A stretch of 39,972 nt of DNA from a virus, in IMG/VR virus record IMGVR_UViG_3300022752_000161, positions 1 to 39,972 of that record, one strand, 5' to 3'. Below are positions 1-6,255 of this stretch, piece after piece. A program made the translations under genes and the position numbers. Under the pieces are notes generated by a model that saw only the letters and a list, made by a program, of their open reading frames with translations, did not search any database and had not been told where the DNA came from. Every line of letters begins with the position of its first letter. The first letter of the stretch is position 1.

Positions 1-72
1 GAGTTTATGTATGACTGCCAATGTGGCAAAAAGTTCGACAAAATTGTTCGCGTTGAAGTGCGGGAGATCTGA
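1..72 (+). CDS. 3' end of a small Cys-rich protein split by the contig ends
   Basis: This open frame runs from base 1 to a TGA at 70-72. It encodes the last 23 residues of the protein that is complete at 39708-39890. The two copies differ at one codon: AAA (Lys) here and GAA (Glu) at 39846-39848. It contains the second CxC pair of the zinc-ribbon-like protein. It is a gene fragment only because the contig was opened here; in the circular molecule it is the same gene as the copy at the right end. The next gene starts one base downstream. Confidence 0.8.
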   Translation, partial: EFMYDCQCGKKFDKIVRVEVREI

Positions 73-154
73 TATGCCAAAACTAGGTAAGCGCGGTCAT
101 TTACTTATGACCCAAGAGATCCGCAAGCAGATCCCACAATTACAGAACGCAGAT
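1..154. repeat. Left copy of terminal direct repeat (contig circularity overlap)
   Basis: Bases 1-154 match bases 39819-39972 with a single difference (A at 28, G at 39846). The repeat cuts through one gene and into the next, so it has no gene-based explanation. The simplest reading is the overlap left when a circular or circularly permuted genome is assembled linearly. The mismatch would be a population variant or a sequencing error. A true short terminal repeat is less likely because the ends fall inside a reading frame. Confidence 0.85.
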
Positions 155-415
155 AAAAACTCAATAGTATGGGTTAAGTTTTTTAGCCCTTACTCCGGCT
201 GGACTTGGTATGCGACAGAGTTTGACGGCGAAGATCGCTTATTTGGTTATGTTACGGGCTTTGCTAATGAGTGGGGTTATTTCTCGCTTAAAGAGTTAGA
301 AGAAACAACATTAGGTCCGGATCTACCGGCTATCGAGCGCGATTGCTCATTTACCCCACAACCGCTTATTGATCTATTAAAGAAGGCAGGGATCACTTAT
401 GGCGCAATCAGTTAA
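74..415 (+). CDS. DUF2958 family protein
   Basis: The product is 113 aa and matches the layout of DUF2958 proteins, found on phages and mobile elements with unknown function. Visible hallmarks are the aromatic segment FSPYSGWTWYATEFDG (37-52), WGYFSLKELE (67-76) and the IERD segment near residue 88. An upstream ATG at 11 would add 21 residues that overlap the preceding gene out of frame, so the ATG at 74, one base after that gene's stop, was chosen. The gene ends 17 bases inside the next one. Family assignment is from pattern recognition; its role in this phage is unknown. Confidence 0.8.
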   Translation: MPKLGKRGHLLMTQEIRKQIPQLQNADKNSIVWVKFFSPYSGWTWYATEFDGEDRLFGYVTGFANEWGYFSLKELEETTLGPDLPAIERDCSFTPQPLIDLLKKAGITYGAIS

Positions 416-626
416 AGAAGTAATTGAAACTTTATCAACGCTGGACCCGGAAGCAGCTTGCGTATGGCAATTATGGACACAAGATCATATTGCCGAAGAG
501 CTGACGAAAGAAGAATGGTTATCAGTATGTAGGTATTTTAACGATAACTCTATTACTAGCGAAATGGTAGGGCTTGATGACCTGATTAGCGATGTTTTAG
601 ATAAACGAAAAGGATCTTGGGAGTGA
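399..626 (+). CDS. Small acidic phage protein of unknown function
   Basis: The 75-aa product is acidic and predicted helical, with no signal peptide or membrane segment. The N-terminal VIETLSTLDPE and WQLWTQDHI segments look like a short phage family of unknown role. The start at 399 follows a purine-rich AGGCAGGGA and overlaps the previous gene by 17 bases. The end overlaps the next gene by four bases (GTGA), the coupling pattern used through this cluster. It could be a small host-takeover or regulatory protein, but nothing in the sequence shows this. Confidence 0.75.
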   Translation: MAQSVKEVIETLSTLDPEAACVWQLWTQDHIAEELTKEEWLSVCRYFNDNSITSEMVGLDDLISDVLDKRKGSWE

Positions 627-802
627 GTCCTAAGCCTTTACACCCAAGCCCATACAAGCCTAACCGCGCTTCTTGCGAAGTCTGTTGGGCTGACTCATCA
701 GAAACGACTATTTATTGTTTCAAGCAAAGTTCTTACTGTGAGCAACATTACTACGAAGTCAAATACGAAGCATTGGAGAAAAAATGCGCAAAACAACAAT
801 AA
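623..802 (+). CDS. Cys/His-rich mini-protein (putative zinc finger)
   Basis: The 59-aa product contains CEVC, then a single Cys, then CEQH, a set that could bind one zinc ion. GTG at 623 is preferred over TTG at 617 because it forms the GTGA overlap with the preceding stop and lies about nine bases after AAAAGGA. The tail of the gene overlaps the following membrane-protein gene by 19 bases. The family was not recognised. The zinc-binding idea rests only on cysteine spacing. Confidence 0.65.
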   Translation: MSPKPLHPSPYKPNRASCEVCWADSSETTIYCFKQSSYCEQHYYEVKYEALEKKCAKQQ

Positions 803-960
803 CGCCGCGTGGCTGGTTTGTTCTTGGTTTCGCAGCTGGAGTTCTACTTTGTCTATTTACTTACGCTACGCACGATGTTTGCTATGTTGGATCCGAGCAT
901 GGTAATTGGCTGGGTTATGGATCCTGCTCGGCTATGGTAGATCGAGTGGTATTACCATGA
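784..960 (+). CDS. Small single-pass membrane protein
   Basis: This short frame encodes 58 aa: a basic N-terminus (MRKTTITPR), one hydrophobic segment at about residues 10-27 (GWFVLGFAAGVLLCLF is its core), then a short tail with two cysteines. It could be an uncleaved membrane anchor or a signal peptide on a tiny exported protein. It overlaps the previous gene by 19 bases and the next by four (ATGA), which supports a real gene in the translationally coupled chain. Function is unknown. Positive-inside orientation would place the tail outside the cell. Confidence 0.7.
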   Translation: MRKTTITPRGWFVLGFAAGVLLCLFTYATHDVCYVGSEHGNWLGYGSCSAMVDRVVLP

Positions 961-1160
961 AGTTTCGCGTAACGCTGGAAGTAGATCTTGACGATGACAT
1001 TGGCGCGTTAAAGAAATATGTGCGGTGGGAAAAAGGCTTAATCTCCGTCTCTCACCTTAACGCGCTAGTAAAGCACCAAATCAAAACAGACATAGAAGAC
1101 GCTTTGCGTTCCTATGGGTCCGAAGGTCAAATAGTTTCGGTGGTAAAGGCAAATGTCTGA
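957..1160 (+). CDS. Small hypothetical protein
   Basis: The 67-aa product begins MKFRVTLEVDLDDD, a beta-strand-like opening, followed by a helical stretch ending in IVSVVKANV. The start at 957 was chosen over an in-frame GTG-type start at 906 because it gives an ATGA overlap with the preceding stop and the upstream extension runs antithetically through the membrane-protein gene. It overlaps the next gene by eight bases. No family was recognised. Confidence 0.7.
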   Translation: MKFRVTLEVDLDDDIGALKKYVRWEKGLISVSHLNALVKHQIKTDIEDALRSYGSEGQIVSVVKANV

Positions 1161-1419
1161 TACCGATTACAACGGCTGGAAGAACCGGGCAACTTGGAAT
1201 GTCTCTATGTGGATCAATAACGATGAAAGTCTATATTGGGGAGCGGTCGAGTTTATGAAAGAAAACCCAAAGACGCGACACCCGTATATCCGGTTTATTG
1301 AGTCATGCGGGCTGGACTCGCAGACTACGCCGGACCGGATCAAATACAAGTCCGAGCAGCTCGACTACTCGGCATTAGACCAAATGATGAAAGAACTAAT
1401 CAAAGGAGAAGGCAAGTGA
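1153..1419 (+). CDS. DUF7249-like phage protein
   Basis: The 88-aa product begins with YNGWKNRATWNVSMWINND, a signature shared by many small phage proteins (DUF7249-like) of unknown function. The rest is charged and helical, ending in a Lys/Glu-rich tail. It starts eight bases inside the previous gene. It is linked to the next by a GTGA overlap, and a strong AAAGGAGAAGG just before its own stop serves as the next gene's ribosome site. The family resemblance is from memory of the motif. Confidence 0.7.
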   Translation: MSDTDYNGWKNRATWNVSMWINNDESLYWGAVEFMKENPKTRHPYIRFIESCGLDSQTTPDRIKYKSEQLDYSALDQMMKELIKGEGK

Positions 1420-1610
1420 TAAATCCCGTTGTTCAGAATTACTTAGCAAGTACAGGTCAGATGTTTATTAAGGCTGCGGAGTCGGAAGATCCTGCGGCTA
1501 TGTTCGTAGCAGTATCCAACGCTATGAGCGTAATAGAGTCTATTCATAGCCAAGCATTAACGGCTAATTTGATTACTCTCGAACCCCGTATGTCGGAGCA
1601 TTTAGCATGA
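1416..1610 (+). CDS. Small helical hypothetical protein
   Basis: The 64-aa product is alanine-rich and predicted mainly helical. The GTG start at 1416 overlaps the preceding stop (GTGA) and sits about six bases after GGAGAAGG. The longer frame from 1305 would overlap the previous gene by more than 100 bases with unlike composition and was not used. The stop overlaps the next ATG (ATGA). No family was recognised. Confidence 0.65.
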   Translation: MINPVVQNYLASTGQMFIKAAESEDPAAMFVAVSNAMSVIESIHSQALTANLITLEPRMSEHLA

Positions 1611-1924
1611 AGATCCAAGAAAATACCAACTACGGCGTAAGCCCTACTTATGAGTTTGTTATAGTGTGCGTTACAGACGGCGGAACTGTTTGGGAACAGA
1701 TATGGACCAAGTCATACGATAACGCGTTAGACGCAGTTAAGGGTTATCTAGGGTTCGTAGATCACGCTACTTGCGTGCTGGACCGCGTAGTTACGCTAGT
1801 CGAGCCAAACGGCAGATCTCACACTAAAATGTTTAAGTATCCTTACGGAAGCAGTAAAGAATACGAAGCCGCTTGCCAAAAATTACGGAAGTCGGACCCG
1901 CTACTGAGCAGTAATCAAGGCTAG
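1607..1924 (+). CDS. Hypothetical protein
   Basis: The 105-aa soluble product starts MKIQENTNYG and has alternating beta-strand-like hydrophobic residues, consistent with a small alpha/beta fold. It is ATGA-coupled to the preceding gene. The stop at 1922-1924 lies within the octamer CTAGACTT, which also occurs twice in the promoter-like region near 39,500; this may be chance. No catalytic motif or family was recognised. Confidence 0.65.
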   Translation: MKIQENTNYGVSPTYEFVIVCVTDGGTVWEQIWTKSYDNALDAVKGYLGFVDHATCVLDRVVTLVEPNGRSHTKMFKYPYGSSKEYEAACQKLRKSDPLLSSNQG

Positions 1925-1962
1925 ACTTATCTATGTCCATGCCCGAACCGAAAGGAAATGAT

Positions 1963-2058
1963 ATGGATAGCAAACTAAATCGGTGCGCCTATGGCGCTTG
2001 GCATTATGGAGATCGGCTCTGCGAAGTCTGTAGAAAGGCGGCGGAAGGTCCAAGATAG
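1963..2058 (+). CDS. 31-residue Cys/His mini-protein
   Basis: The start at 1963 follows AAAGGAAA at a good distance. The product has a single Cys near residue 8, a His near 14 and a CEVC pair near 20-23, a spacing that could form one zinc knuckle. The stop TAG overlaps the ATA from which the next protein appears to start. Similar CxxC mini-proteins occur elsewhere in this genome (623-802, 36964-37098, 39708-39890). Its size makes the call tentative, but the ribosome site and overlap support it. Confidence 0.55.
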   Translation: MDSKLNRCAYGAWHYGDRLCEVCRKAAEGPR

Positions 2059-2495
2059 CAAGAGCTGCGCGATACCTTTTAGTAGCCCTTATTGGGGTAG
2101 GTATCGTTATTGTGCCTTCTTACGCTTACGCTCCGGTGATGACTCCAACTCAAAAGCATAAGTTTGTGGTGGCGCAACTGCCGCCAAAAGATTATGCTAA
2201 TTACCTGCTAAAGCAAAAGTATGCCGATCCGCGTAAGCAGTTTGGCTGCCTTACTCAATTATGGGGCAAAGAAAGCGGCTGGAACTATCAGGCGAAGTCT
2301 TCCACCCACGATTACGGCATACCGCAACGGCACATGAAGCACAATACTCAAAAGGAGATCCGAGACTTTATGGAGCACCCGCATATTCAAATTCGCTGGG
2401 GCTTGGGCTATATCGAGCATAGATATAAGTCTCCATGCGGAGCACTCGCAGTATGGTTATCGAGATCTAAAAACGGCAGGGGCGGCTGGTATTGA
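2055..2495 (+). CDS. Secreted lytic-transglycosylase-like protein with apparent ATA start
   Basis: The mature part resembles actinobacterial lysozyme/transglycosylase-like (SLT/resuscitation-factor-like) proteins: FGCLTQLWGKESGWNY with a candidate catalytic Glu, YGIPQ, a WGLGYIEHRY segment, SPCGA and a C-terminal GWY. The first ordinary start is GTG at 2112, inside a signal peptide. The frame is open further upstream with no ATG, GTG or TTG. ATA at 2055 lies six bases after GGAAGG and overlaps the preceding TAG. From there a full signal peptide is read: basic RAAR, a hydrophobic core of about 14 residues and an AYA cleavage site. It probably acts on host peptidoglycan outside the membrane. 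The conservative coordinates are 2112-2495. Confidence 0.7.
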   Translation: MARAARYLLVALIGVGIVIVPSYAYAPVMTPTQKHKFVVAQLPPKDYANYLLKQKYADPRKQFGCLTQLWGKESGWNYQAKSSTHDYGIPQRHMKHNTQKEIRDFMEHPHIQIRWGLGYIEHRYKSPCGALAVWLSRSKNGRGGWY

Positions 2496-2587
2496 TGAGT
2501 ATTATTCCGGTCTATGTCGAACCCGTCTTCCCTTCGATAGATCCGACAGAGATTTACGAAGATGACGAAGAAGAAGACGATGATTGA
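2495..2587 (+). CDS. 30-residue acidic mini-protein
   Basis: The frame starts at an ATG sharing one base with the previous stop (TGATG) and ends 26 bases inside the HNH gene. The product ends in an almost uninterrupted run of Asp/Glu (EDDEEEDDD), like acidic DNA-mimic tails, though it is too short to argue function. The overlap may only serve to couple translation to the nuclease gene. Confidence is limited by its length. Confidence 0.4.
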   Translation: MSIIPVYVEPVFPSIDPTEIYEDDEEEDDD

Positions 2588-2912
2588 TAAAAAAGTAGTC
2601 AGCCTAGTTAAAGAGCGGGCAGGGGGATACTGCGAGAAATGCGGACTCCCTGCCACCGACTCTATGGCGCTACACCACCGCAAGCTGCGCTCGCGGGGCG
2701 GCAAAGATACTCCGGCTAACTTGCTGGTAGTTCATCACTCTTGCCACAACTTAGGCACAGACTCGATCCACCTTAACCCGGAAAAAGCAGAAAACAAAGG
2801 CTGGATGTGTCCGGGCTGGAAGGATCCGGAAGATCATGTTTATGTAACGCCGGAAGGATCCTTTGCTTTATTAGACAATGAAGGTAATATCAAGATACTA
2901 GGGAAGGCGTAA
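2562..2912 (+). CDS. HNH endonuclease
   Basis: The 116-aa product has the HNH layout. A zinc-binding CEKC (24-27) precedes the catalytic segment ALHHRKLRSRGG (38-39 HH), then Asn near 53, then VVHHSCHN (HxxCH near 58-62). Such enzymes nick or cut DNA with one metal ion; in phages they act as homing nucleases or in packaging. A second ATG at 2580 is possible and would avoid most of the overlap with the acidic mini-protein. It sits just upstream of the single-stranded DNA-binding protein gene, away from the terminase, so recombination or host DNA attack are both possible roles. Confidence 0.85.
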   Translation: MTKKKTMIDKKVVSLVKERAGGYCEKCGLPATDSMALHHRKLRSRGGKDTPANLLVVHHSCHNLGTDSIHLNPEKAENKGWMCPGWKDPEDHVYVTPEGSFALLDNEGNIKILGKA

Positions 2913-2913
2913 A

Positions 2914-3276
2914 ATGAATATCTCAGTTAAAGGTAATGTTGGACAAGATCCGGAGTTCAAGGTAAGTAAGTCAGGCACACAGGTTTGCTCTTTCTCGCTG
3001 GCATACACACCACGCAAGAAGCAGGGTACTGAGTGGATAGACGGGGAAACAATGTGGTTTCGCGTAGTTCAGTTTGGCGATAAGGCTGAGCAGCTCGCGG
3101 ATCTAATTGCCAAAGGTGACGCGGTGATAGTAGTAGGATCTCTTTCGCAATCTACTTATCAAGCCAAAGACGGATCCGAAAAGACAAGTCTCGAAATATC
3201 GGCTACCGATGTAGGAGTATTGCCGAAAAGAACACAAAACATTAAAAGTAGCCGGAAGGAAGATGTGCCTTGGTAG
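2914..3276 (+). CDS. ssb: Single-stranded DNA-binding protein
   Basis: The 120-aa product begins MNISVKGNVGQDPEF and continues with the OB-fold pattern of bacterial SSB: TQVCSFSLAYTP, WFRVVQFGDKAEQLADLIAKGDAVIVVGSL and YQAKDGSEKTSLEISATDVG. A short linker leads to an acidic, aromatic tip, EDVPW, comparable to the DDIPF tip that recruits partner proteins. It coats single-stranded DNA in replication and recombination, fitting the Erf-like, RecB-like and RusA proteins at 35-39 kb. It overlaps the following HTH gene by seven bases. Confidence 0.92.
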   Translation: MNISVKGNVGQDPEFKVSKSGTQVCSFSLAYTPRKKQGTEWIDGETMWFRVVQFGDKAEQLADLIAKGDAVIVVGSLSQSTYQAKDGSEKTSLEISATDVGVLPKRTQNIKSSRKEDVPW

Positions 3277-3458
3277 ATGAAGAATGGCTGAGTGCGGGAG
3301 AAGTAGCACAAATACTAGGAGTTAATCTCAATAACTTAAGGCAAATTCAATACCGAAAGTCATTATCGTGGGGCAAGAAGAAGGGTAGAAGTGTGTTCTA
3401 CCTTAGATCCGAAGTAGAAGCCTACGCAGCTCGGCGCGCAGCCCGTAATAAAATGTAA
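3270..3458 (+). CDS. Excisionase/MerR-like helix-turn-helix protein
   Basis: The 62-aa product has a winged-helix DNA-binding pattern of the excisionase/HTH_17 type: WLSAGEVAQILGVNLNNLRQ as the helix-turn-helix, then a beta-wing segment ending in VFYLRSEVEAY. The start appears to be TTG at 3270, about ten bases after GGAAGGA and overlapping the ssb end; no in-frame ATG exists before the HTH. With no integrase in the window it is more likely a small regulator than an excisionase. Confidence 0.7.
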   Translation: MVDEEWLSAGEVAQILGVNLNNLRQIQYRKSLSWGKKKGRSVFYLRSEVEAYAARRAARNKM

Positions 3459-3467
3459 GATCTTTCT

Positions 3468-3644
3468 ATGATAGTCATAGATGATCGCCCGATTACGGTA
3501 GCCGATATTGACGAAGCCTTATCGCATATTTGCGAAATGCTTCAAGATCGCTACGGCAACCGCCTGACCCACCAACGAAAGCAAATGTTGCTGGAGTCTA
3601 TTGACGATCTACTTGACTACCGATTACAAATTACATTACAGTAG
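3468..3644 (+). CDS. Small acidic hypothetical protein
   Basis: The 58-aa product begins MIVIDDRPITVADIDEAL and is mostly helical and acidic. It sits in the 190-base gap between the HTH gene and the ParB-like gene and fills it almost completely. No strong ribosome site is visible (TAAGATCTTTCT precedes the ATG), which lowers confidence. No family was recognised. Confidence 0.6.
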   Translation: MIVIDDRPITVADIDEALSHICEMLQDRYGNRLTHQRKQMLLESIDDLLDYRLQITLQ

Positions 3645-3648
3645 ATCT

Positions 3649-4347
3649 ATGAACATTGAGAAGGTAGCGCTGGACTCGATCCGCGAATATCACAACAACC
3701 CACGCAAAGGCAACACCACGCTAATTGCCGAGTCACTTTTGACTTACGGGCAATATAAGCCAATAACAGTAAATAAAAGATCCGGAGAGATCCTTGCAGG
3801 TAATCACACCTACCGAGCTGCGAAAGAAATTGGCTGGTCCGAAATCGATGTTGTTTATGTTGATGTAGATGAGACTACTGCTGCCAAGATAGTAGCCATA
3901 GATAATCGTTCCGCAGATTTAGGTCAATATGATAATGAAAAATTAGCAGCTCTACTCGAAACTTTACCTGAGTTGGACGGATCCGGTTATACGCTGGATG
4001 AGTTTGACGCAATTATTGCCGAGATACAAGAACAAACTACTCCGGAGTTATCTAAGTCTGCTTTCTCTCAGGTAGAAGTAGGAGAAACGGGGCAGAGCGG
4101 AACCCGGTATATTGAGACGCTGGCTGCGTATGGCGAGCGTTACAATCAAAGAGCAACGCGTATGCTTATGGCGGACTTTCCGCCGGATATCTATGTGTGG
4201 CTTATTGATAAACTAATCCAAGTGCGAAACACGCATAGTTTAACAAGCAACGGGGATGCCATTGTAAAAATGGCTGAGATAATTTCAGGGGAGAGCGCGC
4301 CACATGAGTCAGATCAAAATAGCGGATCTACCGATACACCGAATTAA
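3649..4347 (+). CDS. ParB-like nuclease-domain protein (modification cassette)
   Basis: The 232-aa product has a ParB/sulfiredoxin-like N-terminal domain: an opening strand-helix with HNNPRKG (15-21), a GQYKPITVN strand, and GEILAGNHTYRAAKEIGW (46-63), the box corresponding to the ParB nucleotide-binding motif. Residues 70-90 (VDVDETTAAKIVAIDNR) continue the fold. The C-terminal half is not recognised. No ParA gene is near, so plasmid partition is unlikely. ParB-type domains recur beside TET/JBP oxygenases in phages, where they may bind or act on DNA. It overlaps the oxygenase gene by 44 bases. An upstream start at 3601 was rejected because it overlaps the previous gene. Confidence 0.82.
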   Translation: MNIEKVALDSIREYHNNPRKGNTTLIAESLLTYGQYKPITVNKRSGEILAGNHTYRAAKEIGWSEIDVVYVDVDETTAAKIVAIDNRSADLGQYDNEKLAALLETLPELDGSGYTLDEFDAIIAEIQEQTTPELSKSAFSQVEVGETGQSGTRYIETLAAYGERYNQRATRMLMADFPPDIYVWLIDKLIQVRNTHSLTSNGDAIVKMAEIISGESAPHESDQNSGSTDTPN

Positions 4348-5182
4348 GCGAGTTCTATCAGAAGAACAAGCAAGTGAGTTGGTAGGCACAGTAGTTCCTG
4401 ATTACGCGCCTAACTGCGAAGAAGCCGGTATATGGATCGATGACGATACCGAAGAGATTGTATTTGTCTATTTCCCTATGCCTGACGAAGTAAATATCTT
4501 GCGTAAAGCGGTTCTCAACATCAAGTATGGAGAGACTATTCGCCAATCAACCGGACTTAAAAATAAGTCACGCACTTTTGGTATGGCTCCAAGAAAGATC
4601 TATCAGAAGCGCGAGAGCTGCCGCCCTACTACGCTGGCACAAGAACAACCTATGGAACACGCGGTATTGGTTAAGTTCGCTGAAAAGTTTGCGGATATGT
4701 ATAAAGAATTTGCCCCACAATTATACGAAAACGACAAGAAAAACTTGGCTGATGCTGGACTCGATGATGAGTGGAGAATGACCGATGACGCGTTATGGAC
4801 TTCCGGCGTAGTCAATAAATCTTCGACTTTGCCTTATCACCGAGACGGCTTTAACTTTGCTACTTGGTCCGCTATGCCGGTGATCCGAAAGAATATGTCT
4901 GGCGGCTATCTAACACTTCCGGAATATAACTTTACTTGCTCATGCAGAGACGGGTGGGTGACTTTCTTTGCGGGATATAAGTATGTTCATGGCGTTACGC
5001 CTATGAGTCCAAAGACCAAAGACGCATACCGATACTCGGTAGTTTATTACGCCCTACGCGGCATGAAAGATTGCTTTACCTACGCAGTAGAAACTGCTAA
5101 AGCAAAAGAGCGCCGGACCGCTCGCGAAGATAAAATGGCGCAAATAATTAAAGGCGAAGCGGAAGCACCCGTATTTAGATAA
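4304..5182 (+). CDS. TET/JBP-like 2-oxoglutarate/Fe(II) DNA base oxygenase
   Basis: The 292-aa product has the double-stranded beta-helix signature in its C-terminal half. The iron-binding HxD is H179-R-D181 in LPYHRDGFNF. SGGYLTLPEYNF (199-210) follows, then the distal His H229 in YKYVHGVTPM, then the 2-oxoglutarate-binding Arg R243 in YRYSVVYYAL. The GG-L-LPE strand and HGV-TP arrangement resemble TET/JBP enzymes, which oxidise 5-methylcytosine or thymine in DNA to hydroxymethyl forms. The N-terminal 170 residues are unassigned. Neighbours (ParB-like, AADT-like, PLP enzyme, kinase) fit installation of a hydroxymethyl handle that is then decorated. The alternative is another 2OG oxygenase clade; the base specificity cannot be read from sequence. 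Confidence 0.78.
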   Translation: MSQIKIADLPIHRIKRVLSEEQASELVGTVVPDYAPNCEEAGIWIDDDTEEIVFVYFPMPDEVNILRKAVLNIKYGETIRQSTGLKNKSRTFGMAPRKIYQKRESCRPTTLAQEQPMEHAVLVKFAEKFADMYKEFAPQLYENDKKNLADAGLDDEWRMTDDALWTSGVVNKSSTLPYHRDGFNFATWSAMPVIRKNMSGGYLTLPEYNFTCSCRDGWVTFFAGYKYVHGVTPMSPKTKDAYRYSVVYYALRGMKDCFTYAVETAKAKERRTAREDKMAQIIKGEAEAPVFR

Positions 5183-5199
5183 CGCAGGGGGAAGGCAGC

Positions 5200-6255
5200 A
5201 TGAGTAATCTAAAGGAAGGCTTAGATTTCCGCCTACCGCAATACCGATACGATGTATTTCTTGATTTTTATGAGTTTCACTTAAAGTATCGCGCACATCC
5301 CGGTTGCGTCTATTACTTAATGCCCTATCTTCGGGATCGCTACGGCTGGAATAACGAAGCAGCTCTATGGTTTGCGTTCATCAACGGCAATACGCAGAAC
5401 CCGGTTACAAGCCTAATTCTACACCGGAGATTTCCGGATAAAGGTCAATGGTTGGATCTAGTTAAGTTCTATAAAGAAAACTATGAGCGGCTGGAGTTCG
5501 ACACCGATAGGCGCTATCACAAGAAGTCTATGCCCGCAGCAATAGAGAGCTATCTTTCGCTGGTTGGTCCGGACCAATGGGATTTCTATACTGCTACGGC
5601 GCAACGGGGCTTTGGGGCAATGTGGAAAGCTGCTACTTCGATCTCAACTTTTGGGCGCTTGTCGGCTTACTCCTATCTTGAATATGTGCGCATTATGGGT
5701 ATAGATTTCGATTGTGATGATTTAATGTTGGCAGATCGAGACGGCTCGCGCTCGCATAGGAACGGCTTATGTATCGTCAGCGGACTCGATCATTACGATT
5801 GGCACAAGAGCAACCCTACTTTTGACGGAAACTACCCGCCGGAGTTAATTGCTTCGCTCGAAACTATGGGCGAACAGATCCTTGCCGATATGAAAAAGCG
5901 AGCAGCTGGAAAGGATTACGAAAGAGATGTCTCTTATTTTACGCTGGAGTCGGCACTATGCACTTACAAGTCATGGCACCGACCCAACCGCCGATACCCC
6001 AATGTCTATAACGATATGTTATTCAATAGGATTAAAAAAAACGAAGCGGCTTGGCCGGAAGAAGATCTCTCGGTATTTTGGGAAGCGAGAAAGCATTACT
6101 TACCGGACTATCTCCGACTCGAAGATAACCCAAAAGATCTCGGACTCAACCCAAGAAAACAAAATCATTATCTCCTTACCGGTCAGGTAATAATGATGAA
6201 CCGCGATTACCCTTACTACAAGAATGAATACAACGATGAATACGATCTTTCCTGA
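5200..6255 (+). CDS. Putative amino acid:DNA transferase (aGPT-PPlase clade 2/3-like)
   Basis: The 351-aa all-helical product resembles the alpha-glutamyl/putrescinyl thymine pyrophosphorylase families, some of which are now shown to transfer amino acids onto phosphorylated hydroxymethyl-uracil in phage DNA. Visible landmarks are ALWFAFINGNTQNP (55-68), DTDRRYHK (101-108), TFGRLSAYSYLEY (150-162) and DRDGSRSHRNGL (179-190). These polar clusters probably line the active site. It has no membrane segment. It starts 18 bases after the oxygenase with GGGGGAAGG as ribosome site and overlaps the PLP-enzyme gene. The family call is by pattern memory; the kinase and oxygenase alongside support it strongly. 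Confidence 0.7.
   Translation: MSNLKEGLDFRLPQYRYDVFLDFYEFHLKYRAHPGCVYYLMPYLRDRYGWNNEAALWFAFINGNTQNPVTSLILHRRFPDKGQWLDLVKFYKENYERLEFDTDRRYHKKSMPAAIESYLSLVGPDQWDFYTATAQRGFGAMWKAATSISTFGRLSAYSYLEYVRIMGIDFDCDDLMLADRDGSRSHRNGLCIVSGLDHYDWHKSNPTFDGNYPPELIASLETMGEQILADMKKRAAGKDYERDVSYFTLESALCTYKSWHRPNRRYPNVYNDMLFNRIKKNEAAWPEEDLSVFWEARKHYLPDYLRLEDNPKDLGLNPRKQNHYLLTGQVIMMNRDYPYYKNEYNDEYDLS

Noticed and set aside
3649-4347. ParB-like gene as evidence of plasmid-style partition
   Set aside because: No ParA or centromere-like repeats are present. The neighbours point to DNA modification instead.
4304-5182. Oxygenase as a prolyl or small-molecule hydroxylase
   Set aside because: Prolyl and phytanoyl-type hydroxylases remain possible on the HxD/H/R motifs alone, but the GG-L-LPE strand and the cassette of DNA-modification partners make a base oxygenase more likely.
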